A DNA stretch of 64,000 nucleotides from Chitinophagales bacterium. GTDB lineage: Bacteria > Bacteroidota > Bacteroidia > Chitinophagales > UBA8649. A program made the position numbers and the translations under genes. Position 1 is the first letter of the stretch, and every line of letters starts with the position of its first letter. The stretch is taken from NCBI GenBank assembly GCA_020635995.1, contig JACJYS010000004.1:186001-250000 (forward strand), read 5' to 3'. Of this stretch, positions 35,477 to 43,440 are shown piece after piece. The notes below the pieces were generated by a model. The model ran no database searches. It saw nothing but the letters and a program-made list of their open reading frames with translations, and had not been told where the DNA came from.

Positions 35477-36281
35477 CTTATTATTTTTTTTATTAGTGAA
35501 TATCAGTTTCAAAATTCATAGCATTTTTAGTTTTATAACTTACTATTTCAATTCTAAAACCAAATACAAAATACACTCTCCTTTTGTATATAATTTTATA
35601 ACTGAAATCTTAGAATCTAATATTCAAAATTTTAATAGTGCAAAATTAATTAATTTTTACAAAAAGCATTATAAAACTATAAACTACTCTAAAAATGAAG
35701 GGGCAGGTTCAAGTATTTTAAAAAAAGTAAACGAACCTATTGACGGTTTTATTAGCAAAGTAGGCATACCTGAAAAATACGGGAAAATACTGATGCTGTT
35801 AGCTCAGGAATATAACAATAAATCTATTTTAGAATTAGGCACATCTTTGGGATTGAGTACCAGCTACCTTTTAAACTCTAACAATAAAATTATAAGTATA
35901 GAAGGCAATAAAGATATTTATACAATAACAAAAAATGCTTTTGAGCAACTCAATTTTAATAATGCACATTTGATTAATAGCACATTTGAAAATGAACTAC
36001 AAACTGTACTACAAAACAACAATGATATAGTTTTATTTTTTATAGACGGCAATCACACAAAAAAAGCAACAATCAACTATTTTAACACCATACTTCCTTT
36101 TATTAAAGAAAATAGCATTGTAATTTTAGACGATATTTATTGGAATAAAGAAATGACGGAAGCTTGGCACGAAATTAGAACCAACAAAACCGTAAAACTA
36201 AGTATAGATTTATATAGAATAGGTATTTTATTTTTTAGAAAAGAACAAAAAGAACAAGAGCATTTTACATTATGGCATTAA
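35442..36281 (+). CDS. Class I SAM-dependent methyltransferase (O-methyltransferase-like)
   Basis: Up to 279 residues. The Rossmann motif I is LELGTSLGLSTSYLLNS, followed by KIISIEGNKDIY and the DGNHTKKATINYF and VILDDIYWNKEM acidic motifs, as in class I O-methyltransferases. The first ATG at 35442 overlaps the divergent beta-barrel gene by 35 bp. An in-frame GTG at 35496 avoids this and leaves SFKIHSIFSFITYYFNSKTK as the N-terminal region, so the true start is uncertain. It overlaps the next gene by 10 bp, suggesting co-translation. Substrate unknown. Confidence 0.82.
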   Translation: MKVNILILPLCILLFFLLVNISFKIHSIFSFITYYFNSKTKYKIHSPFVYNFITEILESNIQNFNSAKLINFYKKHYKTINYSKNEGAGSSILKKVNEPIDGFISKVGIPEKYGKILMLLAQEYNNKSILELGTSLGLSTSYLLNSNNKIISIEGNKDIYTITKNAFEQLNFNNAHLINSTFENELQTVLQNNNDIVLFFIDGNHTKKATINYFNTILPFIKENSIVILDDIYWNKEMTEAWHEIRTNKTVKLSIDLYRIGILFFRKEQKEQEHFTLWH

Positions 36282-37678
36282 GAATATTTAGTTTTATTAT
36301 ACTCTTTAATTTTTTATTTATAAATGAAATAAAAAGTCAACAACAGCTTTTTTTTACAGATGTTTACAACACCAATATTTATAAAAATAATGACAATAAT
36401 AAAATAATTTTTAATAATAATTTATTTGCCAATCTAAATCAAAACGAATACAATACTGTAACAAGCATAATAGATACTTATTTTAAAGAAATAAAAGTTG
36501 AAGCAAGCAAAGCTACTCCTATCCATAATTATCAAGTAATATACAATTACACCACCACTAATTTTAAACCTTTACAGTGGAGTAAAACATGGCATCAAAA
36601 ATATGAAGATACATTAGTTTCATACTTAAATCAGGTACACAAAGATTATTTTGACACCCTCAATATTGAAAATGAAAGCAATATTGCTTATGCAAAATTA
36701 ATGTACCTTGATAAAATAAAACATAATTACAACTCAAGTACTTTTAGTAGCACTTTTATAAATATTTATGTACAAAATGTAAATATTAATAGATTTAAAC
36801 AAGAAAATGTAGCACCAAATCAAACGTGGAATAGAATTATAACTAATTCAAAATTAACATCTTACAATGAATCTTATTATTTTAAAGATGTAAAACAAGA
36901 TGCATATTTATATATTGGTCCAAATTTTAAATCAAGATTAGATGACTGCTTATCTATGATTTTAATTAAGCTAATAAATAACAACTTAAACTATCAATAT
37001 TTTAATAACTATTCCTTTTTTACATTACCTACAAAAACTATTGCCACAATAGATAGTTTGCAATTTATTACATACAAAAACGAGGCTTTTAAAATATTAG
37101 AACAACACATTAACAATCAAACTTTATCTTTTTATTCTATTGACGATTTAGAAAGTTTAAGCCGATTAAAAGAGTTTTATAGCTACGGTACTTTCAAGGA
37201 ATTTTTTAGTATTTATATAACTAATAATAACTTTACTAAACTTACTAATAATAAGGACGAAAGATATTCTTACTTCTCTATAGTAGATACTATACATTAT
37301 AAGCCTAATTCGGCAAATTTTATTTCTCAAAAAGATTCTACCGAGCTACAAGAAATAGCACTGCTCCTATTAAATAATGAATATAGAGAGCTGACCATTT
37401 ATGGCAATGCCGACAAAAGTGAATACGTGAAAATAGAAAAAAGTAAATACAAAAACTTAGTAGATAAATACAACAAATATCAACCTATGAAAATTAGTAG
37501 AAAGGTTGATTTATCGCTATACCGAGCTTTATTGGTATTTGATTACTTGCACGACAAAGGTTTAGCTCCGCAAAAAATGATGTGCATAGGAAGACAATAT
37601 AAGGCAGAAAACTTGGTAGAAATAGACGTAAAAGAGCAAGCTAAGCACGCCAAGTTGTATTTTACTTTAAAAAAATAA
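36272..37678 (+). CDS. Exported protein with a diverged OmpA-like C-terminus
   Basis: 468 residues. A hydrophobic leader ends near IKSQQQ. Residues 30-330 are Asn/Tyr-rich with no known domain. The C-terminal ~120 residues resemble an OmpA/MotB peptidoglycan-binding domain: IHYKPNSANFISQKDSTELQ, then LTIYGNADKSEYVKIEKSK, and LSLYRALLVFDYLHDKGLAP. The NA.LSxxRAxxVxxYL core is recognisable but the GhTD motif is reduced to GNAD. It overlaps the methyltransferase gene by 10 bp. Confidence 0.7.
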   Translation: MALRIFSFIILFNFLFINEIKSQQQLFFTDVYNTNIYKNNDNNKIIFNNNLFANLNQNEYNTVTSIIDTYFKEIKVEASKATPIHNYQVIYNYTTTNFKPLQWSKTWHQKYEDTLVSYLNQVHKDYFDTLNIENESNIAYAKLMYLDKIKHNYNSSTFSSTFINIYVQNVNINRFKQENVAPNQTWNRIITNSKLTSYNESYYFKDVKQDAYLYIGPNFKSRLDDCLSMILIKLINNNLNYQYFNNYSFFTLPTKTIATIDSLQFITYKNEAFKILEQHINNQTLSFYSIDDLESLSRLKEFYSYGTFKEFFSIYITNNNFTKLTNNKDERYSYFSIVDTIHYKPNSANFISQKDSTELQEIALLLLNNEYRELTIYGNADKSEYVKIEKSKYKNLVDKYNKYQPMKISRKVDLSLYRALLVFDYLHDKGLAPQKMMCIGRQYKAENLVEIDVKEQAKHAKLYFTLKK

Positions 37679-37736
37679 ATAAAGCGAATACTATTATAAT
37701 GAGTTGTAAACCATTGGATTACATTAATTCACAAAA

Positions 37737-38366
37737 CTAACTCATTCCTTTATACCATTGTTGCATAAAAGCTAATTCATCTTCAGCAAACTGCTCATTT
37801 TTTCTTAGTACAGAAAGTAAATGTTCAAAATTTGAAAGCGTATAAAACGGAACGCCCACTTCAGCAAAGGCTTTATCCACTTTTTTAAAACCGTAGTTAA
37901 AAATAGCCACAGCTCCTACCACTTCAGCACCTTCTTCTTTTAAAGCGTGTATAGCTTTAACCGTGCTTCCTCCTGTAGAAAATAAATCTTCTACCACCAC
38001 TACTCTATCGCCTTTGCTTATTTTACCTTCTATTAAACTTTTAGTGCCGTGACTTTTAGGCGAAGAACGCACATAGCAAAAAGGCTTTTCTAAATTATCT
38101 GCCAGCAAAGCTCCATGAGCTATTCCCGCAGTAGCCACTCCGGCTATTACATCTATATCTTTAAATTTATCTTTTACCAAAACAGAAAAACTATCTTTTA
38201 AAAAACTTCGCACTTCCGGATAAGCTAAGGAAATTCTATTATCGCAATATATAGGCGACTGAATACCGCTGGCCCAAGTAAATAAATTTGCAGGATTTAG
38301 GCGTATAGCTTTTATATCTAATAAATATTCGGCAACTTTGTTGGCAATTTGAGGAGTATAAATCAT
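37737..38366 (-). CDS. pyrE: Orotate phosphoribosyltransferase
   Basis: 209 residues, the common length. The PRPP-binding motif is RVVVVEDLFSTGGSTVKAI (13-residue core with the two acidic residues), with the flexible-loop KSHGTKSLIEGKI before it and YCDNRISLAYPEVR at the substrate site. It makes OMP from orotate and PRPP in pyrimidine synthesis. Its start codon overlaps that of the divergent NUDIX gene in a shared CATG (38364-38367). Confidence 0.93.
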   Translation of the reverse strand: MIYTPQIANKVAEYLLDIKAIRLNPANLFTWASGIQSPIYCDNRISLAYPEVRSFLKDSFSVLVKDKFKDIDVIAGVATAGIAHGALLADNLEKPFCYVRSSPKSHGTKSLIEGKISKGDRVVVVEDLFSTGGSTVKAIHALKEEGAEVVGAVAIFNYGFKKVDKAFAEVGVPFYTLSNFEHLLSVLRKNEQFAEDELAFMQQWYKGMS

Positions 38367-38991
38367 GAAACAAAGCTATAAAATTTTTATTAACGATGTA
38401 GTTGTAATTTTGGCTGAAGTTAAAGAAGAATTTGACTTACCTAAAATAAAAGGTAGAATGGTGGTTTACAATGTAAATAAAACCGATTTACTTGAAAAAA
38501 TAATTACTTCTATTGAAATAGGAAGTATAAAAACCAATGTACTTTTAATAACAAAAGACTTAACTTGGCTTAAAAATAACTTTTTTAGCTCTTTTAAAAT
38601 AATAATAGCAGGCGGAGGATTGGTTATAAACAATAAAAACCAATATTTGCTTATGCACAGAAAAGGCAAATGGGATTTACCTAAAGGCAAAATTGAAAAA
38701 AATGAAGATATTGTAGCCGGTGCCATAAGAGAAGTGGAAGAAGAAACTAACGTTAAAATAAAACTTGTAAAAAATAAAATTGGTTTAACCTACCATACCT
38801 ATAACTTAGGCAATAAGTGGATTTTAAAAGAAACGCACTGGTTTTATATGTTAGGTGATGAAAAAAGCAAATTAGTGCCACAAAAAGAAGAAGGCATAGA
38901 CGAAGTAATATGGTGCAGTGAAAAAGAAGCTAAATTAAATTTAAAAAATTCTTACCCTTCAATTAAAGATGTATTCAAATTTGATAAATAA
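38365..38991 (+). CDS. NUDIX hydrolase
   Basis: 208 residues. The NUDIX box GKIEKNEDIVAGAIREVEEE fits Gx5Ex7REUxEExGU with all acidic metal ligands. About 85 residues of mixed alpha/beta structure precede it, without a recognised domain. It would hydrolyse a nucleoside diphosphate linked to another group; the substrate is unknown. Its ATG overlaps pyrE's, and its 3' end overlaps the next gene by 23 bp. Confidence 0.88.
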   Translation: MKQSYKIFINDVVVILAEVKEEFDLPKIKGRMVVYNVNKTDLLEKIITSIEIGSIKTNVLLITKDLTWLKNNFFSSFKIIIAGGGLVINNKNQYLLMHRKGKWDLPKGKIEKNEDIVAGAIREVEEETNVKIKLVKNKIGLTYHTYNLGNKWILKETHWFYMLGDEKSKLVPQKEEGIDEVIWCSEKEAKLNLKNSYPSIKDVFKFDK

Positions 38992-40165
38992 AATTATTGT
39001 AACAGCTATTATTGTTTTGTTATTTGCCACTAATGGACTTAATGCACAAAACGATACGCTATCACAGCAAGCCGAAATAAGCATACTAACCTGCTCTGCC
39101 GGAGATGAATTATACAGCACTTTTGGACACACAGGCATACGAGTAAAAGACCCCATTCAAAACATTGATGTAGTTTTTAACTATGGCATGTTTTCTTTTG
39201 GAGGAAGCTCAATGAAAGACCAAGTAGAATTTGGAGTAAAGTTTATAAGAGGAAATTTAGAGTACTGGTTAGGACTATCTAAGTTTGAAAATTTTATGCG
39301 TGGCTATAAATATGACGAACGCTGGGTGTATGAGCAAGTGCTCAATTTAAGCCATGAAGACAAAGAAGAACTTTTAAACGCTCTTATAGAAAACTACAAA
39401 CCCGAAAATAGAGCCTACCGTTATGATTTTTTCTTTGATAATTGTTCTTCTCGGGTTAGGGATATTTTAGTAAAAGCCGTAGGTCCTGTTTTTGGAGATG
39501 CCAATAGCGATGTTTTTAGAAAAACAGATAAAAGTTTTATTGATCTAATTGACCCATACATAAAAAAATCGCCATGGTTAGATTTAGGAATGGATATCAT
39601 GCTGGGTATTCCTTCTAGTAGAAAAGCTTCGCCTTATGAATTTATGTTTCTTCCCGACCATTTAATGGAGCAAATTTCTAAAGCTGACGGCTTGGTAAAA
39701 AGTGAACATTATTTAATAGATTTTCCAAGAAGGCACGTAACTGAATCTAAATTTCATTTAGTAACTCCTTTAAGTGTTTTTACATTATTGCTGCTAATTA
39801 TTGCCACTATAACTTACTTTAATTATAAAAACAACAAACATTGGAAGTTTATTGATGTTACTTTGATGCTGGTAACGGGACTTATGGGTTGTCTTTTTCT
39901 TTTTATGTGGTTTGGCACTAAGCATCTTCCCGCTCATGCCAATTTGAATATGTTTTGGGCATTTCCACTTAATATTATTGCCCTTTTCTTTATTAATAAT
40001 AAAAAATGGAGCATCTATTTTAAAATAGTATTAGGCTTTGCCGGTTTTATTTTATTGGCATGGTTTATTTCTCCACAGCAATATCATGTAGCCATTATTC
40101 CTATTAGCTTACTACTTATTATCCGCTATTTAAAAATATTAGATTGGCAAGGTAAAAAAAGCTAA
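38969..40165 (+). CDS. DUF4105 / Lnb-like membrane protein, possible lipoprotein N-acyltransferase
   Basis: 398 residues. A signal peptide or N-terminal helix (MYSNLINKIIVTAIIVLLFA) leads to a periplasmic DUF4105 domain with YSTFGHTGIRVKD (His54) and RYDFFFDNCSSRVRDIL (Cys159), an NlpC/P60-type His and Cys arrangement. Four or five membrane helices follow (from about residue 250). The Bacteroidota family with this layout has been linked to lipoprotein N-acylation (Lnb); that link is from general knowledge and this copy is untested. It overlaps the NUDIX gene by 23 bp. Confidence 0.75.
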   Translation: MYSNLINKIIVTAIIVLLFATNGLNAQNDTLSQQAEISILTCSAGDELYSTFGHTGIRVKDPIQNIDVVFNYGMFSFGGSSMKDQVEFGVKFIRGNLEYWLGLSKFENFMRGYKYDERWVYEQVLNLSHEDKEELLNALIENYKPENRAYRYDFFFDNCSSRVRDILVKAVGPVFGDANSDVFRKTDKSFIDLIDPYIKKSPWLDLGMDIMLGIPSSRKASPYEFMFLPDHLMEQISKADGLVKSEHYLIDFPRRHVTESKFHLVTPLSVFTLLLLIIATITYFNYKNNKHWKFIDVTLMLVTGLMGCLFLFMWFGTKHLPAHANLNMFWAFPLNIIALFFINNKKWSIYFKIVLGFAGFILLAWFISPQQYHVAIIPISLLLIIRYLKILDWQGKKS

Positions 40166-40219
40166 AAATATACAATATTTAATTTTTTCATTTCGTTTTT
40201 AATAAAAACACCTTAAAAA

Positions 40220-41074
40220 ATGAAAAAATTACTTTTAATACTATTCGTTAGTACTTTTGTGGCTAACGCCAAAGCCCTTAGCATTTTAGAGGCTGAAAAA
40301 GCAGGAAAAATCACTTATGAACTTATAGGAAATGAAATTTATGTTCATTATGAAACACCATTAATGTTTCACATTACCAATATTAGCAATGAAAATATTA
40401 CCATAGAAATAGATGCCGGTACTATTGTACAATCTAACGTAGAAAAATACCAAGATTTTGTATTGACCGGTGCTATAGCTTTGGAGCTATCACCCCAAGG
40501 AGAAGATTTTTTTCATATTAATGCCATGTGTATAGAGCAGGATGATAATGCCCCCACTAATGATGCGTATTACTTTTTTACAGATAGAAAAAATGACAAT
40601 CTTATTAAATTAGCCACATTTATAAGTGATAATAAATTATTTAACTCAGAAGCACAATTTTTAGTTTGGGATGTAATAAAAAATCCAAAAAACTATGATA
40701 ATATAACGGCTTATAAATTAGACGAAAAAAACAATATTTGGTCGGTAGCAAATAATAATGGGGAAGAAAATATTGCGTTAGCTTCAAAAGCTGACGTTAT
40801 AGAAGATAATGACCAACAAAATCTTTTAATGGTTAGCGGTACTTTTACTTTTAATTTAGCATTTGGTAAAGAAGTTCATTTAGCTATGTTTAACGACAGA
40901 AATGTAATAGTAAAAGAACTTTACGCAGAAGCTACCATGCCAAAAGGGCTAAGCAAAATACCTTATGCTTTTAATTCTTTAGACTTTCCCGAAGACAAAT
41001 ACTACATTAAGCTAATAATGGACGGCAAAGTACTTAACAATAAAGAAATAGACATGAAGTACTTTAGAAATTAG
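40220..41074 (+). CDS. Exported protein of unknown function
   Basis: 284 residues with signal peptide MKKLLLILFVSTFVANAKA. The mature part is strand-rich and acidic, e.g. LMFHITNISNENITIEIDAG, suggestive of beta-sandwich folds. No sorting domain or motif recognised. It lies 54 bp after the Lnb-like gene on the same strand and overlaps the converging gene at 41071-41074 by four bases. Confidence 0.7.
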   Translation: MKKLLLILFVSTFVANAKALSILEAEKAGKITYELIGNEIYVHYETPLMFHITNISNENITIEIDAGTIVQSNVEKYQDFVLTGAIALELSPQGEDFFHINAMCIEQDDNAPTNDAYYFFTDRKNDNLIKLATFISDNKLFNSEAQFLVWDVIKNPKNYDNITAYKLDEKNNIWSVANNNGEENIALASKADVIEDNDQQNLLMVSGTFTFNLAFGKEVHLAMFNDRNVIVKELYAEATMPKGLSKIPYAFNSLDFPEDKYYIKLIMDGKVLNNKEIDMKYFRN

Positions 41075-41787
41075 AACCTAACTCTTAATTTAATATTAAG
41101 AGGAATAGTATATCCTATATTAAATTCATTTGAAGTTGTTGTAGAAATCTCTTCTGGGTCTGTACCACTTTGCTGTTTACTTTCACTTTTAGATTTATCA
41201 AACATTAAGCGTAGAGCTGCTTCTGTAGATAAAGAAATTTTAGGATGCACATAAAATTGAACTCCTACAAATGGTCTAACACCTCCCCCTAAAGTTTTAC
41301 CTTTACGATAGTCATAGTATTTTTCATCACTATAGTAAGAAACGTTCTCATAAGTGCTTGTTTCCAAATTAAATAATACATCTGAACCATAAAAAAGATT
41401 AAATCTATTAGATATATTTGTATAATGAGCAAACCCTATTCCATAAGAGAAATCAAAATTTTTAGAATCTCGTGTAATTGTATCATTACGCACGTTTGAA
41501 ATTTTACTTCCTCCAATTCCAAATCCCGTATGAATATCAAAATTACCAATATATCTTCGGTAGGTAAGTAAATATGGGCTAGAAATACTACTAAAATAAT
41601 ATCCTTCATATCCAGAAGATACTACTGCAACTTTGAGCAAATTAGTAACATCAAGTTCTAATTCATTTAATTTTGAAGTATCTACTTGAAAATGCTGGTC
41701 TTTAATTTTTTGTTTCTTGTTTTTCTTCTGAGCAAATGTACACTGAATACTCAATACGGCTAAGGCTATTAATACTATTTTTTTCAT
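41071..41787 (-). CDS. Outer-membrane beta-barrel protein, unknown
   Basis: 238 residues, signal peptide MKKIVLIALAVLSIQCTFA. Amphipathic strands follow (RYIGNFDIHTGFGIGGSKIS, FDFSYGIGFAHYTNI, TLGGGVRPFVGVQFYVHPKI) and the chain ends LNIKLRVRF, with a terminal aromatic residue as in barrels assembled by BamA. The start of the mature protein is Lys-rich (KKNKKQKIK). Function not predictable. Confidence 0.72.
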   Translation of the reverse strand: MKKIVLIALAVLSIQCTFAQKKNKKQKIKDQHFQVDTSKLNELELDVTNLLKVAVVSSGYEGYYFSSISSPYLLTYRRYIGNFDIHTGFGIGGSKISNVRNDTITRDSKNFDFSYGIGFAHYTNISNRFNLFYGSDVLFNLETSTYENVSYYSDEKYYDYRKGKTLGGGVRPFVGVQFYVHPKISLSTEAALRLMFDKSKSESKQQSGTDPEEISTTTSNEFNIGYTIPLNIKLRVRF

Positions 41788-41850
41788 AACTTATTAACTG
41801 CTAAGGTAATAAAAATATTGTATAAAGTACTAATATTAAATGTTAAAACT

Positions 41851-42741
41851 TTATTTCAAAAATTGCTTACTCACAGTTTTATTCTTGTATCCTCCGTCAT
41901 AAGAATAAAATCCTTCTCCCGATTTCACTCCCAGTTTACCTGCTTGCACCATATTTACTAAAAGCGGGCAAGGTGCATATTTAGGATTTCCAAAACCTTC
42001 ATACAGTACATGGCATATTGATAAAGCCACATCTAAACCTACAAAATCGGCTAACTGCAATGGTCCCATAGGATGAGCCATGCCCAGCATCATCACTTGG
42101 TCTATTTCTTCTACTCCCGCTACGCCTTCATATAAAGCGTATATAGCTTCGTTTATCATAGGTACTAATATTCTGTTAGAAACAAAACCCGGATAATCAT
42201 TAGCTTCAACAGGAATTTTACCTAAAGTTTTAGTCATGTCAACTATGGTTTTCATGGTTTCTGCCGAAGTAGAATACCCTTTTATTATTTCTACCAGCTT
42301 CATCACAGGCACGGGGTTCATAAAGTGCATACCTATCACTTTATCGGCTCTTTTAGTGGCACTGGCTATTTTAGTTATAGAAATAGAAGAAGTATTGCTG
42401 GCTAAAATGGCATTTTTAGGTGTAAATTCTTCTAATTGTTCAAAAATTTTAAGTTTTACGTTCACATTTTCAGAAGCTGCTTCTACTACAAGGTCAGCAT
42501 TTTTAACACCTTCTTCTATTTTTGTAAAAGTGGATAAATTATTAAGCGTAGCTTCTTTATCTTTTTCGCTAATTTTTTCTTTAGCTATCATTCTATCTAA
42601 GTTGTTAGCTATGGTTTTCATAGCTTTATCTAAAGAATCTTGCGATATATCAATTAAACTAACTTTAAATCCTGTTTGAGCAAATACGTGAGCAATTCCA
42701 TTCCCCATTGTTCCCGCACCTATTACAGCTATATTTTTCAT
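41851..42741 (-). CDS. 3-hydroxyacyl-CoA (3-hydroxybutyryl-CoA) dehydrogenase
   Basis: 296 residues. The NAD site IGAGTMGNGIAHVFAQTGF (residues 6-24) and the catalytic segment VIGMHFMNPVPVMKLVE are standard; the C-terminal domain carries NDYPGFVSNRILVPMINEAI and GPLQLADFVGLDV. Size matches the single-function Hbd/PaaH type. It oxidises (S)-3-hydroxyacyl-CoA with NAD in fatty-acid or acetoacetyl-CoA metabolism. It stands alone upstream of the repeat array, on the same strand as the cyclase gene. Confidence 0.93.
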   Translation of the reverse strand: MKNIAVIGAGTMGNGIAHVFAQTGFKVSLIDISQDSLDKAMKTIANNLDRMIAKEKISEKDKEATLNNLSTFTKIEEGVKNADLVVEAASENVNVKLKIFEQLEEFTPKNAILASNTSSISITKIASATKRADKVIGMHFMNPVPVMKLVEIIKGYSTSAETMKTIVDMTKTLGKIPVEANDYPGFVSNRILVPMINEAIYALYEGVAGVEEIDQVMMLGMAHPMGPLQLADFVGLDVALSICHVLYEGFGNPKYAPCPLLVNMVQAGKLGVKSGEGFYSYDGGYKNKTVSKQFLK

Positions 42742-42911
42742 GTATTTTTATTTTTTGTGCAAAGTTACAAGATTATACTTTTTAAAGTAAATTGTTTTTA
42801 GAATTAGTGGTTGAAATATCTTTCCGCAAAAACGGATTTTACAGTTACATTTCTACCACTATTTGTAGTTGTTGAAGATTGCTTCACTCCGTTCGCAAAG
42901 ACGTGCATCCT

Positions 42912-42948
42912 GTACTCGTGCCACGACTTGGAGTCGTGGCACGAGTAC
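42912..42948. repeat. Perfect 17-bp-stem hairpin, copy 1
   Basis: GTACTCGTGCCACGACT (42912-42928), loop TGG, then its exact complement (42932-42948). Also found at 43183-43215. Confidence 0.85.
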
Positions 42949-42959
42949 AACCCCAAAAT

Positions 42960-42985
42960 CGTCATTGCAGCGAAGGCGGTAATCC
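42960..42985 (+). repeat. 26-bp REP-like repeat, copy 1
   Basis: CGTCATTGC, two variable bases, then CGAAGGCGGTAATCC. Other copies at 43075 and 43228. Confidence 0.75.
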
Positions 42986-43074
42986 CCTGCAATAGAACTG
43001 TGCTAAGTGATATTGAGATACCTGCCTCCGCAGGCATGACGTACTACATAGATTTAACAAACCTTACGTAAAAT

Positions 43075-43100
43075 CGTCATTGCAACGAAGGCGGTAATCC
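43075..43100 (+). repeat. 26-bp REP-like repeat, copy 2
   Basis: Differs from copy 1 by one base at the variable position. Confidence 0.75.
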
Positions 43101-43130
43101 TAAAAAACAATTTACATAAAACTATTTCAA

Positions 43131-43165
43131 AAGAGTTCCGAACTTTTAAAAAGTTCGGAACTCTT
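43131..43165. repeat. 35-bp palindrome between the repeats
   Basis: AAGAGTTCCGAACTTTT (43131-43147) and its exact complement (43149-43165) around one central base. Different in sequence from the neighbouring hairpins. Confidence 0.85.
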
Positions 43166-43182
43166 ATAGTAATATAACATAA

Positions 43183-43215
43183 ACTCGTGCCACGACTTGG
43201 AGTCGTGGCACGAGT
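43183..43215. repeat. Perfect 15-bp-stem hairpin, copy 2
   Basis: ACTCGTGCCACGACT-TGG-AGTCGTGGCACGAGT, the same element as 42912-42948 with a slightly shorter stem. Confidence 0.85.
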
Positions 43216-43227
43216 ACGCTCCAAAAT

Positions 43228-43253
43228 CGTCATTGCCACGAAGGCGGTAATCC
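43228..43253 (+). repeat. 26-bp REP-like repeat, copy 3
   Basis: Third copy; the following ~40 bases (AATAGAACTGTnCTAA ... ATTGAGAT) also match the bases after copy 1. Confidence 0.75.
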
Positions 43254-43440
43254 CGTAAAATAGAACTGTACTAACTGGATATTGAGATGCCTGCATCCGC
43301 ACCGTGTCTGCCGACAGGTAGAGGCATGACGCCTGATGTAGATTGCATTTCCAAATTATCCAATTACCTTATTTTCAAATTATTTTCTCGCAATAAACTC
43401 AAAGTCCTACCCTTTTAACGTTCCGTGTTATTCTCCTGCT

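Larger units (their letters stand above)
42742..43440. other. 699-bp noncoding repeat array downstream of the cyclase gene
   Basis: No gene. It contains three copies of a 26-bp repeat, two copies of a long perfect hairpin, one 35-bp near-perfect palindrome and shorter hairpins. The open frames across it are products of the repeats. Confidence 0.75.

Noticed and set aside
42804..43302. Three open frames of 77-86 codons in the repeat array
   Set aside because: They are made of the 26-bp repeats and hairpins read in different frames, with no protein-like features.
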